Shown here piece by piece: positions 24,744 through 35,657 of a stretch of DNA of 64,000 nt; position 1 is the first letter of the stretch; every line of letters starts with the position of its first letter. The position numbers were made by a program, and so were the translations under genes. This stretch comes from Sycon ciliatum (lineage: Eukaryota > Porifera > Calcarea > Leucosolenida > Sycettidae): NCBI RefSeq assembly GCF_964019385.1, contig NC_088650.1:26685266-26749265 (forward strand), read 5' to 3'. The notes beneath the pieces were generated by a model, which saw only the letters and a program-made list of their open reading frames with translations, made no database searches and had not been told where the DNA came from.

Positions 24744-25096
24744 GTTCAACAGGCCACAGGTAAAGACTTTTGCTGTAGTTTTGGTAGTCACTGCCACCAT
24801 GGCCACTGCAGTGGTCAACAAAACGAGGATGCACGACGATCCGGAGGGCGGAGGATCATGCTATAGCTGCCAATGCCAGGATACCGGTAGGCGGTACTGA
24901 GTTGTATACACATGTAGTTGACCGTGACATTCGGTAACCATGGTTATGGATTAATGTACGCGCAGGATCTGCTGTAGCCTAGGATGTGGTGGTGACAGAC
25001 TTTTCCCGTTTGCATCTTTCCCTGCAGTCTTTCATTTTGGACACATGTACAGTCATCATGGTCATGGTATTATTATAACCTGACACTGGTTCATAA

Positions 25097-25656
25097 AATA
25101 TGGTGGTAAAGACACACCTGGCAATATGGCGGTAAACACACGCCTGCCCACACACGCTCTCTAAGCTGCAAAGTTCTGGCACAGAGCTCTCCTTCTCACC
25201 ACCACCACCATCAGTTCGCGCCTGGCGCCTCGTCGATGCATGGTTGGCGGTATCCGACATAGCAGGCTGGTACATCAAGTAGCGCATGGCACATAGAAGA
25301 TGACACAGCAACGACATAGCTCGATTGCGACGTACGTTTCGTCCCCGCTGGACTCATCAGGCAATCTTCTTCTTGGATGTCTTCATACGGAGCTTGACTC
25401 GGGAGGATGAAATTGAAGACACCACTGCAGCTGTACTTATGGTTGATAAATATGGTGGTAAAGACACACCTGGCAATATAGCGGTAAACACACGCCTGCC
25501 CACACACGCTCTCTAGGCTGCAAAGTTCTGGCACAGAGCTCTCCTTCTCACCACCACCACCACCATCAGTTCGCGCCTGGCGCCTGGTCGATGTATGGTT
25601 GGCGGTATCCGGCATAGCAGGCTGGTACATCAAGTAGCGCATGGCACATAGATGAT
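25097..25656 (-). mobile_element. Tandem 351-bp repeat carrying a hammerhead ribozyme (retrozyme or Penelope pseudo-LTR)
   Basis: 25097-25303 is repeated as 25448-25656 with few differences, in direct orientation 351 bp apart. The full unit (25097-25447) contains the ribozyme at 25323-25366; the second copy breaks off just before the matching position. Direct, nearly identical units of 170-400 bp with one type I hammerhead each are the described layout of animal retrozymes and of Penelope-like element terminal repeats (known families). No GIY-YIG or RT coding frame is seen nearby, which favours a non-autonomous retrozyme. Confidence 0.75.
25323..25366 (-). ncRNA. Type I hammerhead self-cleaving ribozyme, minimal helix III
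   Basis: On the minus strand, in order: GAUUGC (helix I 5'), CUGAUGA (core), GUCC-AGCGG-GGAC (helix II), GAAA (core), CGUACG (very short palindromic helix III), UC, then the cleavage site between 25329 and 25328, then GCAAUC (helix I 3'). Helix I pairs 6 of 6 and helix II 4 of 4; all core bases are present. The CGUACG loop is like that of Penelope/retrozyme hammerheads, which act as dimers. It would process a multimeric minus-strand transcript into unit-length RNAs. Confidence 0.92.
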
Positions 25657-25990
25657 GAAGTGTAATCTCCTCGCGAAACGTGACCAACAGGAACTCCAAA
25701 TTCACCATACACCTAGCTTTACATTGCCCCAGTCTCTCAACCTTGCCGGCATGGCTGTATTCTTGGGGTTGACTTTCACTTAGTGTAGGTCATCAACTGC
25801 ATGTTTGCAAAGTGCCCGCCCAAAGTTAGAGATCGATATTTTTTTCAAAAGGACGAGACGAACAGGGACCAAACCCCCTCCCTCACAAACGAACGAATAT
25901 CTTCCGTCTAAAAAAACTCGATATTTGTGGACGGCCCCTAAGTAACTGTATTAGTTAGTTACATACATGTACACAAATAGGAGATCCTCC

Positions 25991-26046
25991 AGCTAGGCGT
26001 TAGCCTTTGGGTAATCCCGAAATAAAGATTATTATTATTATTATTA
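25991..26046 (+). repeat. 3' tail of a LINE/SINE family ending in (ATT)n
   Basis: AGGCGTTAGCCTTTGGGTAA followed by TCCCGAAATAAAG and an ATT microsatellite. The same tail occurs inverted at 27470-27525. Repeated 3' ends of this kind mark elements that use a shared reverse transcriptase. Confidence 0.6.
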
Positions 26047-26108
26047 CACATGTATCTTGGCAACTTCGCGCATCTATGATTCCCTACCTACAGCATGTGT
26101 AGTAGAGA

Positions 26109-26277
26109 CCGGCGGATTCTGCTCGAAAAGCCGTGAAATTGGCAGAACTATACAAACCTTATGGCGGGCAATTCCTCGAAATCTGCTCAATTTTTTTATC
26201 CACATACCAAACATGCATGAAACTTACCAGAAAAAGTACCGAATTCTGCCAATTTTTCTGCCGGCAGAATCCGCCGG
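26109..26277. mobile_element. MITE with CCGGCGGATTCTGC ends, about 170 bp
   Basis: The left CCGGCGGATTCTGC and right GCAGAATCCGCCGG are perfectly inverted; AATTGGCAGAA is repeated inside both arms. No clear target duplication and no coding sequence. Confidence 0.7.
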
Positions 26278-26512
26278 ACCCTAATGTGTAGGGAGCAACA
26301 CACACTTCTACAGCATGTAGTACTAGTAAATTGTAGTACTACTAGTACTTCTAATTCTATTCATCGCACGACCACCAACACACATCATCCTTCTCTGTAC
26401 CTCTCTCCGGTGAGAGGGCAGTATTGCCTGTGTCCTGAGCGAATTGAATACAACAACCTAACACTTCTGGCACGGTGTGTTTTTTAAATACACCCAGTAC
26501 AAAATTGTGTGA

Positions 26513-26545
26513 ACCTGATGAAGGCAATTTGCCGAAACGTTGAAA
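26513..26545 (+). ncRNA. Degenerate hammerhead-like motif
   Basis: CCTGATGAAGGCAATTTGCC followed by GAAACGTTG. It has CUGAUGA, a GGCAA/UUGCC hairpin and GAAAC, but the first helix II pair is mismatched and no cleavage triplet with a helix I partner is visible. Probably a decayed copy or a look-alike. Confidence 0.3.
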
Positions 26546-27032
26546 TACATGTAATTATTGTGAAATGAGTTGAACTATTGCAGTGTTAATGGAAGAGAGC
26601 GTGTGGGCTCTACTCTTAACTGTTTATGAAACTGCAGGAAGCCTCCACACTTTTACTTCAGTACAAAATGTACCTAATAATACGTTCTGTTGAGGCCGTA
26701 AGGTGTCACATGTGTTATGTGGGATATCGGCCTGAAGACTGCCGGCAACATCTAAATACATGTACATGTATGTCGCTTGATAGCTGCTATGGTGCACTGC
26801 TCAGCCCGTGCCAAGCACACTCCTTCGGAACTTGTGCAGCCGGGTTTATCAAGCCATGATGGCAGCGAATACCCTCTTTTTCCATGGACAAACAGAAAGA
26901 AGATGCGAAATCCCACGGTTTCTGGATCTGGCCAAAGGATCACCAAATCTCAAAGACGTCACAATTTCAAACTGATATATCCCAAGTCAAGAACGGCGCT
27001 TGGTCGGATCGAAGTCACGGGGACTTTCACCA

Positions 27033-27098
27033 TTCGACTCAGCGCCCGAAACTCTACGGACCAAGAAGTTTTGATTTTTGGGTGAAGTTCCCCTTCAA
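27033..27098. mobile_element. Lone right end of the T2-like family
   Basis: CATTCGACTCAGCGCCCGAA, CTCTACGGACC, then GGGTGAAGTTCCCCTTCAA match the right end of the 12670-14847 element, with TCAA in place of TTAA. No partner left end was found. Confidence 0.7.
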
Positions 27099-27426
27099 TG
27101 TATCTTCTCGTTATATCAAAAAATCAGGGGTGAAACGAAGGTGTCAAAGGTTCGAAGAACCTTCGTTTTCAAAAGAAGGTTAACACAAGATTTCTGAACA
27201 CACATGCACTGATCTTCCTTGTATACAGGAGGTACTGTACTGTAGTTTGTACAGTACACTAGTTTTGTGTCCACTTGGCTCCCGTAGGTGCCATTGCAAG
27301 TGCATAATAGGCCACGGACTGCCATTGAGCGTGGCCATTCACGGCCACGGTGTGCATAAGTAGTCGTGGGCAGTTTGAGCTGCAAACTGCGCAGTGCAAA
27401 AGCTATGGGCGTGCCAATTGTAATAA

Positions 27427-27469
27427 CAAGAGTACATAACTACACATGTGTAACGGTTATGTACTCTTG
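27427..27469. mobile_element. Possible 43-bp CAAGAG-family remnant
   Basis: CAAGAGTACATAAC and its perfect complement GTTATGTACTCTTG enclose 15 bases. The 14-base ends equal those of copy C at 59934. Flanking 7-mers (GTAATAA, ATAATAA) match at 6 of 7, but they lie in an ATT-rich tract, which weakens that evidence. Confidence 0.55.
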
Positions 27470-27525
27470 ATAATAATAATAACTTTATTAGGATGACCCA
27501 AAGGCTGACCGCCATCTGTGGTGAC
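27470..27525 (-). repeat. 3' tail of the same LINE/SINE family, inverted
   Basis: Minus strand reads GGCGGTCAGCCTTTGGGTCA, TCCTAATAAAG and an ATT repeat, matching 25991-26046. Confidence 0.6.
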
Positions 27526-28226
27526 TGCATAGCAAGTACATGTATGTGCAAAGTCATGTACAGTAGGTATCGGTTATAGCGTGGGTGTTTGAAAAACGAC
27601 ATTTGATTCTTATTGCCGATATTTCTTACACGCGATAAATCACGTGTGACATACCATATGCGCGCACGTTTGGCATGTGGACACGTACACATGATACACA
27701 CGGATCAATCAGACTCGCGGTCGTACTAGGCGACTGCGGAGCAGCGGATGCGAGAGAAGTCGGAGGAAAGAGTCCGACTGGACAGAAAAAGTGATTCTCC
27801 AATACGGCCTTGGACATAACTCTCTTTTGTGTTGAATATTATTGTATTGAGTATGCACAGAGCACAGATGTTATTACTACAGGCGATACACTTTGCACTA
27901 ATCTGGCATATTTTGCTACACAAAATCCATTCTTAGGGCCGATATATTCTACTATGCGATAATACTGCTTGTAAGAATAAACATACACATAAAATATGTG
28001 TTATGATTATGAAAAAATGAGTGTTCATTCTTGTAAGCAGTATATTCTTGTATACGACCACACTATAACCGATACGCACTGTAGTTTGTAGGGCACATGC
28101 ACAGAGTGTGCTTCAAGAGGAACTGTGAACTGGTAAGAGAATCCCAGTTCGACACCTTCGTTCGTTTTGATGAAGAAGGTTCGTTTGGCAAATTGAGACC
28201 TTCGTTTTGATGGGGCAATCCCCACA

Positions 28227-28555
28227 GGCCTACAGTCCATTCATTGGAAACTGGCACCCTAACTTTTTGGTGTCTCTCTCACATAGTTGTAGATATCGTG
28301 AAAACAAGAGTACATCCTGCATTGTGTGACCCATGCAATTACTCCTTGCCACATTCGAGGCCAGAAAAGTCCAAGAACAGGGAAATAGAAATTCAGCCAG
28401 GTTTTATAAAATTAGGACAGGTATGCCATGGCAAAATGTATGGAGAAGCAGATCCAAAACCCAGATTTTTGAGATATAAAAGTGGGTTTTTGATCCTCAA
28501 TTCGGCCCAAATCTGACTTTCAAAAGCCAGCGGGCCAGTTTCCGATGAATGGACT
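28227..28555. mobile_element. MITE with 22-bp inverted ends
   Basis: AGTCCATTCATTGGAAACTG at the left is inverted as CAGTTTCCGATGAATGGACT at the right, with one mismatch. It is 329 bp without coding capacity. 28556-29806 has no other feature I recognise apart from the presumed PKG A promoter and 5' UTR. Confidence 0.7.
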
Positions 28556-29806
28556 AAGGCCTTCTTTCTTACAGGTACCCCAGAAATGAAAGTACTGAAT
28601 TCCGGAATAGGTGCAGGTGCGTTAACCTATAGATTTTGAACTATCGTTAAATTTGCAACTCGTTATAATAACATGTCTTACACCGGGAGGTTGAGCCTTC
28701 ATACCAGTACACAGTACCTAACACTTCTGAAAACTAGGGAGTCTACCACGGTCTTTTCCCCCTGGTTTTGGTTTACTTGGTGTCCATGTGCAGGTAAACA
28801 TGGTGATACTGCCTGGTGAACAAACACCTAGTACCTGAGTCCTGCGTTGGTCCTTATACTATTAAAAGCCTTTCCATGATCCACCATAACCATAACCTAC
28901 CGACCGCTGGTTTCATGTGACTCTTGGTGGAAAAAGTACTAGTACTTTTAAAAAGTAGACCAAAGGAGTCTCCAGGCTCTCCTTGCCTGGAGGTGTTGTA
29001 GTTGTACAACTCCGGCAGCCTAGGCGAAAACAACACTGCGGCTGCCGGTGTGTGTGTGTGTGACCATCAGCCTTCAGGAGTTCAGGACGCACCGCGGTCG
29101 CACCTTCCCCATTCCTGCCCCGGCCCCGTACCCACTAGTGCACTGTCTGTGTTGTTCGGAATCCGAGCATCAAGAAGCCTGAAAAGAAGATCAAGAAACG
29201 CATAGTCATGCATAGTCATCCAGGGTGGAACTGTTTCAGGAAGGAAACGCACTGGCTTGGGTCCTTTGGGACCTCGTACAGTTTGCCCGATGCTCGAAAC
29301 ATCACAGTCAACACATGTCAGATTCTTTGTACACGTTTTTTGGGACGCTATTTCTCCATTAGCACTGTAATCTGTACAACTTCAAGCCGTACTTTCAATG
29401 CAGAACACCACGTGCTGGGGGACGCCATGCATGGTTGTTTGTACAACGAAGTAAAGTTGTCAAAAACCTGATGTCACACTTTGAAGCCCTGTTGGGAATG
29501 TAGGCTGTTGTTGAACACAGGGGATCGTTTTGATAGCCCTGGTTGGACGAAGTGTTCAGTGGAGGCACACAAATGGCACGACAACGAGCTTTGCTTTCCC
29601 TATTGGCTGACTCAGTCTCATTAGCCGACTTTCACCCTTTTCCGTCGACTGTTGCCATTCTTGACGAGTGAGGGTGAAACTTGGTTTGGGTGGTTCAGGG
29701 CTGAAGGACTTCCTCCCAATTGCAACGTTTCCGCATAGTAATTGAATGAAATACTTACCTCCGGTCCTGAAACTGCGGGGAGGAATCCACAGTGTGTACA
29801 GCGGAA

Positions 29807-32800
29807 ATGGAATCTGAACTTGCCGCCAGGGCTGCAAGAATTGAGGTTCTCGAAAATGAACTCAAAGGTGAACGATTGAAGACTACTCTCTTACAGAGAG
29901 AAAATGCAGCCCTCCGCGAAGAGTTGGAGGAGTTGAAAGAAAGCATGGAGCCGCCCAGCTTCCTCAAATCCGCATCAAATACACCGGCCAAACCGGGAGA
30001 CAAGCCTCCACGGGTGAGGAGGACGAGCGGAGCCATCGGCAGGTCTCTGGACGACAAGAGTGCCAAAGCGGGTATTTCGGGAGAATTGTTTGACCCGGAA
30101 ACCGTACTGAACTTCAAGATCACCTACGTCACAAAGGACCAGGAGACGAAAACGAACCTGGAGAATGCTATTCGCAGAAACCCAATGCTAGGCAGCTTGG
30201 ATGTGCATCAGATTCGCGATATAGTAGATAGCATGGAAGTGGGCCGTTACAAAGTTGGTGACACTATCATCCAAGAAGGAAGTCAAGGCGATAAATTGTA
30301 CATCAGCGCTGATAATGGAACCTTCGAAGTGGTAGCGGGTACAAGTACGATAGCAACATTCGGCAGTTGGGTAGTGTTTGGAGAGCTTGCTCTTCTGTAT
30401 GGATGCCAGCGCACAGCCACCATCAACCTTATAGAATCGGACGATGACGGTACAGACAAAGAGGACGTCCAGGTCTGGTCAATCAAGCGGCGCACGTTCC
30501 AGATGATCACGCTAAAGACGGGCATGGTGCGACAGCGCAAGACCTTGTCCTTTGTGCGAAACATTTCCTTCTTCTCGCACCTGAAAGATAAAGAGGTGGA
30601 GCTGCTTCGGCTGGTCGACGCCCTGACCGAGGAACGGTACATGCCCGGAGAGTACGTGTTCCAGCAAGGTGCAATTGGCGAGACGTTCTACATCATACAA
30701 GAGGGCGAGGTTGTCGTGGAGAACAAGTCCGGCGCGGCAGGCAAAGACCCGGTTTTCGTGGCCACTCTGCGCCAAGGCGACACGTTTGGTGAAACGGCTC
30801 TGTTGCATGATGACATACGCACGGCGGACGTCAAGGCTGTTACCGATATTGTCCTGCTTGCTCTCGGGCGAAAAATGTTCGAGCGGACCTTGAGCCTGGT
30901 GGAGAAGAAGTACGAGTCCGCACTGCCAGTCTCCACGATCTATGATGCGGATGGGATGGGTTTAATGCCAACAACATCCTCATCTCATTCTGTGGATCCC
31001 ACATACGAAGATCTTCTCATGCAAGACTTTGTTATCCTTGGACGACTGGGAGTAGGTAAGAGAGTAAAGCTACATGTACCTGATCGTGTGTGTGTGTGGT
31101 GTGTGGGTGTGTTGGGGGAGGGGGGAGGGGGGGGGGGGTGCATGTGCGCAGCATGTCTTCAGTTTGCACATACTGGTATTCCTCTTGTTGTTATAAATTA
31201 TTCTCGCCATGTGGCCAGTAGCCAATTAGAGAGGTTTTTGCTGTTGTTGCTGCTGCTGCCGTTGCTGCTGCTGTTTGCTGCTGCAGTTTTCTGTTGCTTG
31301 CTGCATGTAAAGTAAAGGTTTGACATGAGGTCTTGACTGTTCCTGTCCTGCAGGTGGGTTTGGCCGGGTCGAGTTGGTTCACATGATCGGCAACGACACC
31401 AAAACATACGCACTCAAGTGCCTGGCCAAGAAACAACTCGTCGAGCGCAAGCAGCAGGCCCAGGTATTCCGCGAGAGGGACCTGCAGAGATCCATAAAGC
31501 ACCCATTCATTGCTCGACTGTACGGCACCTTCAAAGATCCATGGTAAGTTCCTCACTCAGTTGGCTCACTTTGGGGAAAAGTACAAGAGACACTCCCAAA
31601 GTAGCCAAAATCCCAGTTCATGCCTAAACCTTTTTCTGAGAAGGCGTGCAGTGTGTACAGGCAGTATAACCAACCCAACTACACTGGTGTGAGATATGAT
31701 GGCAGTTGCTCGTGCTGGTTTTGGACTCCGTGTCGTTGTCTCTTTCTCTCCCTCTGTCTCACTGCCTGTGCGTGTTGTTGTTGTTGTTGCTGGTGGTGGT
31801 GGTCTTGTTCATTTATGCTTTCTCCAGCTTTCTGTACATGCTGATGGAGCCCTGCCTCGGTGGGGAGATGTGGTGTGTCCTAAGAGATTGCGGCCGCCTG
31901 ACAGACGCAGAAGCTCAGTTCATCACCGGCTGTGTCATCGAAGCACTGTCGTATCTACACCGTCGTCACATCGTTTATAGGTGAGTGTGCGCGCATGCAC
32001 ACACACACACACACGGACACCTGGAACGTCCATTGCCGTAGCGGTGGCTTCCCCATGCCGAGGCTCCAGACTCGCCATCTGCAATATGGCTCGTGTCACT
32101 TGAGGTCGCGCGGACAATTTTTTGCAATTTTGACAGATAGCCAGCCCTTCACTGGCCGCATCCAAGAATCCCAAATGCTGAATTAATTTCATCCCCTATT
32201 GTGTCTGCCTCTCTTGCTGTTACTTTGTATCCGTAGGGATCTGAAGCCGGAGAATCTGATGTTGGACAGTCGTGGCTACTGCAAACTGGTGGACTTTGGC
32301 TTTGCGAAGAGACTGGACGGCCCGGCGTTCAAGACCTGGACGTTCTGTGGTACGCCGGAGTACCTTGCACCGGAGGTGATTCTCAACAAGGGACACTCCT
32401 TCACCGCTGACATCTGGGCAGTCGGCATCCTGATCTTCGAGCTCCTAAGCGGCTGGCCTCCGTTCGTGTCCAACAAGCAAGTCGAAGTGTACAGCAATGT
32501 CCTGCGCGGCTTTGACAACCTTACCCGCTTCCCGGCCGACAGCTTCCCGGCCGTTCCCAAGTCTCTTGTGCTGAGCCTGTGCCGCCTGAAGCCGGCCAAG
32601 CGGCTCGGCGCAGGCCTCGGCGGCAGTGGCATTGGTGCCATCCAGAGTCACAAGTGGTTCTCGAACTTCAACTGGCTGAGCCTCCGCAGCCAGACCATGG
32701 AGCCCCTCATCGTGCCCAACATCAGCAGCGAAACCGACCTCAGCAACTTCGATCAGAAGGACAAGAACAAGGTGAAGCCAACCTCGCCCGACCACAGCGG

Positions 32801-32819
32801 CTGGGACGAGGGCTTCTAG
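29807..32819 (+). CDS. cGMP-dependent protein kinase A (PKG I-like), 4 exons, 724 aa, complete
   Basis: Serine/threonine kinase activated by cGMP. Exons: 29807-31055, 31354-31543, 31828-31980, 32237-32819; all GT/AG, phases 1, 2 and 2. Domains: leucine-zipper coiled coil at residues ~4-45; autoinhibitory pseudosubstrate AKAGISGEL (~87-95); CNB-A ~130-235 with FGELALLYGCQRTAT (R202, T203); CNB-B ~255-365 with FGETALLHDDIRTAD (R338, T339). The Thr after the phosphate-binding Arg favours cGMP over cAMP (known). The AGC kinase starts ~408: G-loop LGVGGFGRV, YALKCL lysine, YRDLKPEN, DFGFAK, activation loop [14 protein letters not shown], and an AGC tail ending GWDEGF. The start is ATG 29807 (GAAATGG context); the frame is open upstream only to a GTG at 29792. 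The length fits PKG I/DG1 (~670-770 aa). The acidic D341 in CNB-B is unusual. Confidence 0.96.
31084..31140 (+). repeat. GT- and G-rich tract in PKG A intron 1
   Basis: A GT repeat followed by GGGGGAGGGG and G9, about 30 bases after the exon 1 donor. It could form a G-quadruplex in the pre-mRNA (inference). Intron 1 also has a TTGCTGCTG run at 31240-31300. Confidence 0.7.
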
Positions 32820-34900
32820 TTACGATGCAACTGTCGCTCGCTGACCACCTGTGGTACTGTGCACGTGGAATTTGCCGGCATCGGATGAGTCCAACGCTGG
32901 TTGAGTCTCTGATCTGTGGATCACAATGGGCTCAGTGACCCTGGCATTTTCCAACTCACTGCAAAAAACTGACTTGAAACAGATTTGACCATATTTGGAA
33001 TGAGAACTTAGCACAGACGTGCACTAGAGTTTCATCCACATGACGGACGGACCTATTGCGACAATACGGAATCTTTCTCACTGAACTAACTTGTACCAAA
33101 AGTTTATGACACAACGAATGTGACCTAACCGTTCTGCTATATCCAATGAAACAGGTGCACAGCGTGTCTGCAGTGCTCGTTTCAAGGCGTGGGTTCCAAT
33201 AGATGAAACACCACGATGCAACGTACCACCGATAGGATTTTTATTCTTGTTCTCTCCCCTGGCAAATCGGACGAAGTAACCAGATGCTCCGATCAGCTGA
33301 CTGCTCATCAGTGTACATGCTAACACAAACACACGCAAACCTCGCATCTCTAACCCTTTCTTGTCTCTCAAATACAATGGATATACAATGTTTACTCTCA
33401 CTTTCTTTCCTCGTCCTATCAGCTTCTTCGCGTCACATTCATGCTGGTTTTATATCGAATCACTTTTCAAACAACAGAGCAGTGACATATTTACTCGGAT
33501 CATCTTTTCCGTATAGTTTCTAACTTTCTACGGTTTCTAACACGCACGCTTCCTAACTTTCTATGGGTTTTATGGTTTCAATGGCTTGACATTACATGCC
33601 TGTTTTCTACTTCGAAGAAGTCTATCTGTAACTGTATCCGTTTTCAGAGCATTCTCTGCTCGGCTTCTATTTGGATATCAGTATTTCTTTCCACCTGATT
33701 CTATTGTATGACTGATACTATTGTGTTCCTGGAATGGACTGATTTGCGCTCCGCCACAATCAATAGGCCTTATGCACGTTGCACAGATGCACGAAATCCC
33801 GTAGAATCTTGTAGAATCCCGTAGACCCGGTTCAGGGGGTTGGATGTTGAATGTGCAGGACCCTAGTATTGTGTTTACTGCTATTCCACTATGAAATGGG
33901 CCCTGAAGGCATTTCATACGAACACTTTTTCCGGCAGAGATCTAGCTAGTCGTTAGTTCAATCCCAAAGTGAAGAAGCTGGAAAAGTGATTGTTTGCCAT
34001 GATTTATGAGGCTAAATGGGTCAAATGTGCATGTACATGACCACTCATTGAACACCCAACCGAGTATGTACATACCTACGGCCCTAGTACAGAACTTACT
34101 TCGTACATCTGTACAACGTGCATAAGGACCATTTACCCAGTGCAAGAACTATCTACCCCACTATCAGTACATGTAACAGGGGAACTTGAAACTTGGTTTC
34201 AGCAACCACCCACGGGGGGGGGGGGGGGGAAGGGGGCCAAACGATGATCTTAGAACTGAGGAGGTCTCTAGAAACAGGGTGACCCATGCACGTTCAACAC
34301 ATTCGGTATGCCGTAGGACCGGGTAGCACAGGGCAGGGTGTCCAATGTGCAGGTCTCAGTTACTGTGGAAGGTTCACTCATTGTCATGTACATGGATGCG
34401 GGATTGTCGCAAAATTCTTCGTCGTCCCTGAAACGAACACCGTTCATTGGGGAGGGTGCAGGGTGTTCAAGCCAAGATTGTATGTCGACCGACACTGTAC
34501 ATGTGGATGCATGCGAGTTGCGTTGTCCAGCATAGCAACCTGCGTTGTCCAGCATAGCAACCTGCGTTCATTTTTGGATAGGGTCAAAGTACGAAATGGA
34601 TGATCATGGTTGCTTCAGGGACGACAAACTGATAACCTTTTGCAACGACCCCTGAAAAAGAGGAGCAGAATTGACCGACTTGTCCGCCAGAAATATAGTT
34701 TGCACGGTTCTGCCGAACTTTATAACCTTTCCAAACAGATCATGTCATTCTCTCAGCATTACCAGCTCTCCGCTAGGTAGTTGCGTGACTTTGCATTCGC
34801 AGATGCCATGTGCCCAAGCCTTGTGGAAATATGAAGAGTACATGTGCACCCAATGGTCACCATCAAGCCAGGGCCTTACAGGACAGGGGAGGGGCTATGT
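32820..34900. other. 3' flank of PKG A; no gene recognised
   Basis: No canonical AATAAA was found in the first kilobase. A G16 run lies at 34214-34229, and GTTGTCCAGCATAGCAACCT is directly repeated at 34520-34565. Nothing else is supported. Confidence 0.5.
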
Positions 34901-34909
34901 TCTGTATGT

Positions 34910-35196
34910 AGTACCGTTGATCCGCCCCCACGCCATGTCGCTTCCCAGCCGGTTTTTCGGCAGGGGGCGGGAATTCGATCAAGGCTGTCAAGTGCAGTAC
35001 GATGTACAACAACTATTACTTGGAGGATCGGACTCGATGTGCTAAATTGTGCACATTTTCATCGTGGATTGGCACATATTGTGTACAGCAGTGCAAGCGT
35101 CGGTTCAACATCTTATTTAGTTGTATACGCCGAAATTGCTTCACAGGTAGAAAATCGACAGGGGGCGGGAATTAGAGAGGGGGCGGGATCAAAGGT
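34910..35196. mobile_element. Putative MITE, ends GTACCGTTGATCCGCCCCC
   Basis: The left end GTACCGTTGATCCGCCCCC is inverted at the right as GGGGGCGGGATCAAAGGTAC with two differences; AGGGGGCGGGAATT is repeated inside. About 285 bp, non-coding; target duplication not clear. Confidence 0.5.
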
Positions 35197-35249
35197 ACTT
35201 TATGGTGCTATACTTATACCGGTAAGTATGTTTCCAAGTAGCGGGTACC

Positions 35250-35379
35250 GTAGCGGGTTGGCCTAAGAGGTAAAGACCATGATTGAAAAACGAGACGGGT
35301 ACCACGTTCATATCCTACTTGGAAGCGGAAGGATTTTCCAAACTGTGTTGTGACCCAAGGTGATCGGGAACTAACCGAC
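35250..35379 (+). repeat. tRNA-derived SINE, copy 1
   Basis: Shares with 38210-38360 (inverted) the order GATTGA-AAAC-GAG, GGTACCA-GTTCA, TCCT-CTT-GAAGCGGAAGG, ATTT, GACCCA, GGGAACT. A box-A-like GGCCTAAGAGG and box-B-like GGTACCACGTTCATATCC sit at pol III promoter spacing. It is not a tRNA gene: acceptor pairing is absent. Confidence 0.65.
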
Positions 35380-35637
35380 AAAGATAACATGGATGTGACA
35401 AATGGAATGTCAAGCTTTGGCCACGATTTGGTGTCACGGTCTGTGATAATAATAATAATGAGCTCTCAGATGCATAATGTATGATGTTTTGTGGGAAGCA
35501 TGGTCCGGTTATTTCCCCCATTAAACTTTGGATCTGGTTTATCCATAACATTCTCCTTGCCAGGTAGCACCTGAAGCAATCGTTAAAACTCGACTTGGCC
35601 AAACATGTTATAAGGCACATAATATCATGTATTATTC

Positions 35638-35657
35638 AAAATTTAAATAATAATAAT
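35638..35657. repeat. 20-bp target-site duplication (3' side of non-LTR element)
   Basis: AAAATTTAAATAATAATAAT here is identical to 36501-36520 on the other side of the element at 35658-36500. Confidence 0.8.

Noticed and set aside
29792-29807. Start of PKG A at the upstream in-frame GTG
   Set aside because: GTG is not a normal start in animals; ATG at 29807 has a good context and begins the coiled coil.
35250-35345. tRNA gene
   Set aside because: Box-like motifs are present but acceptor and anticodon stems do not form; a second dispersed copy shows it is a SINE.
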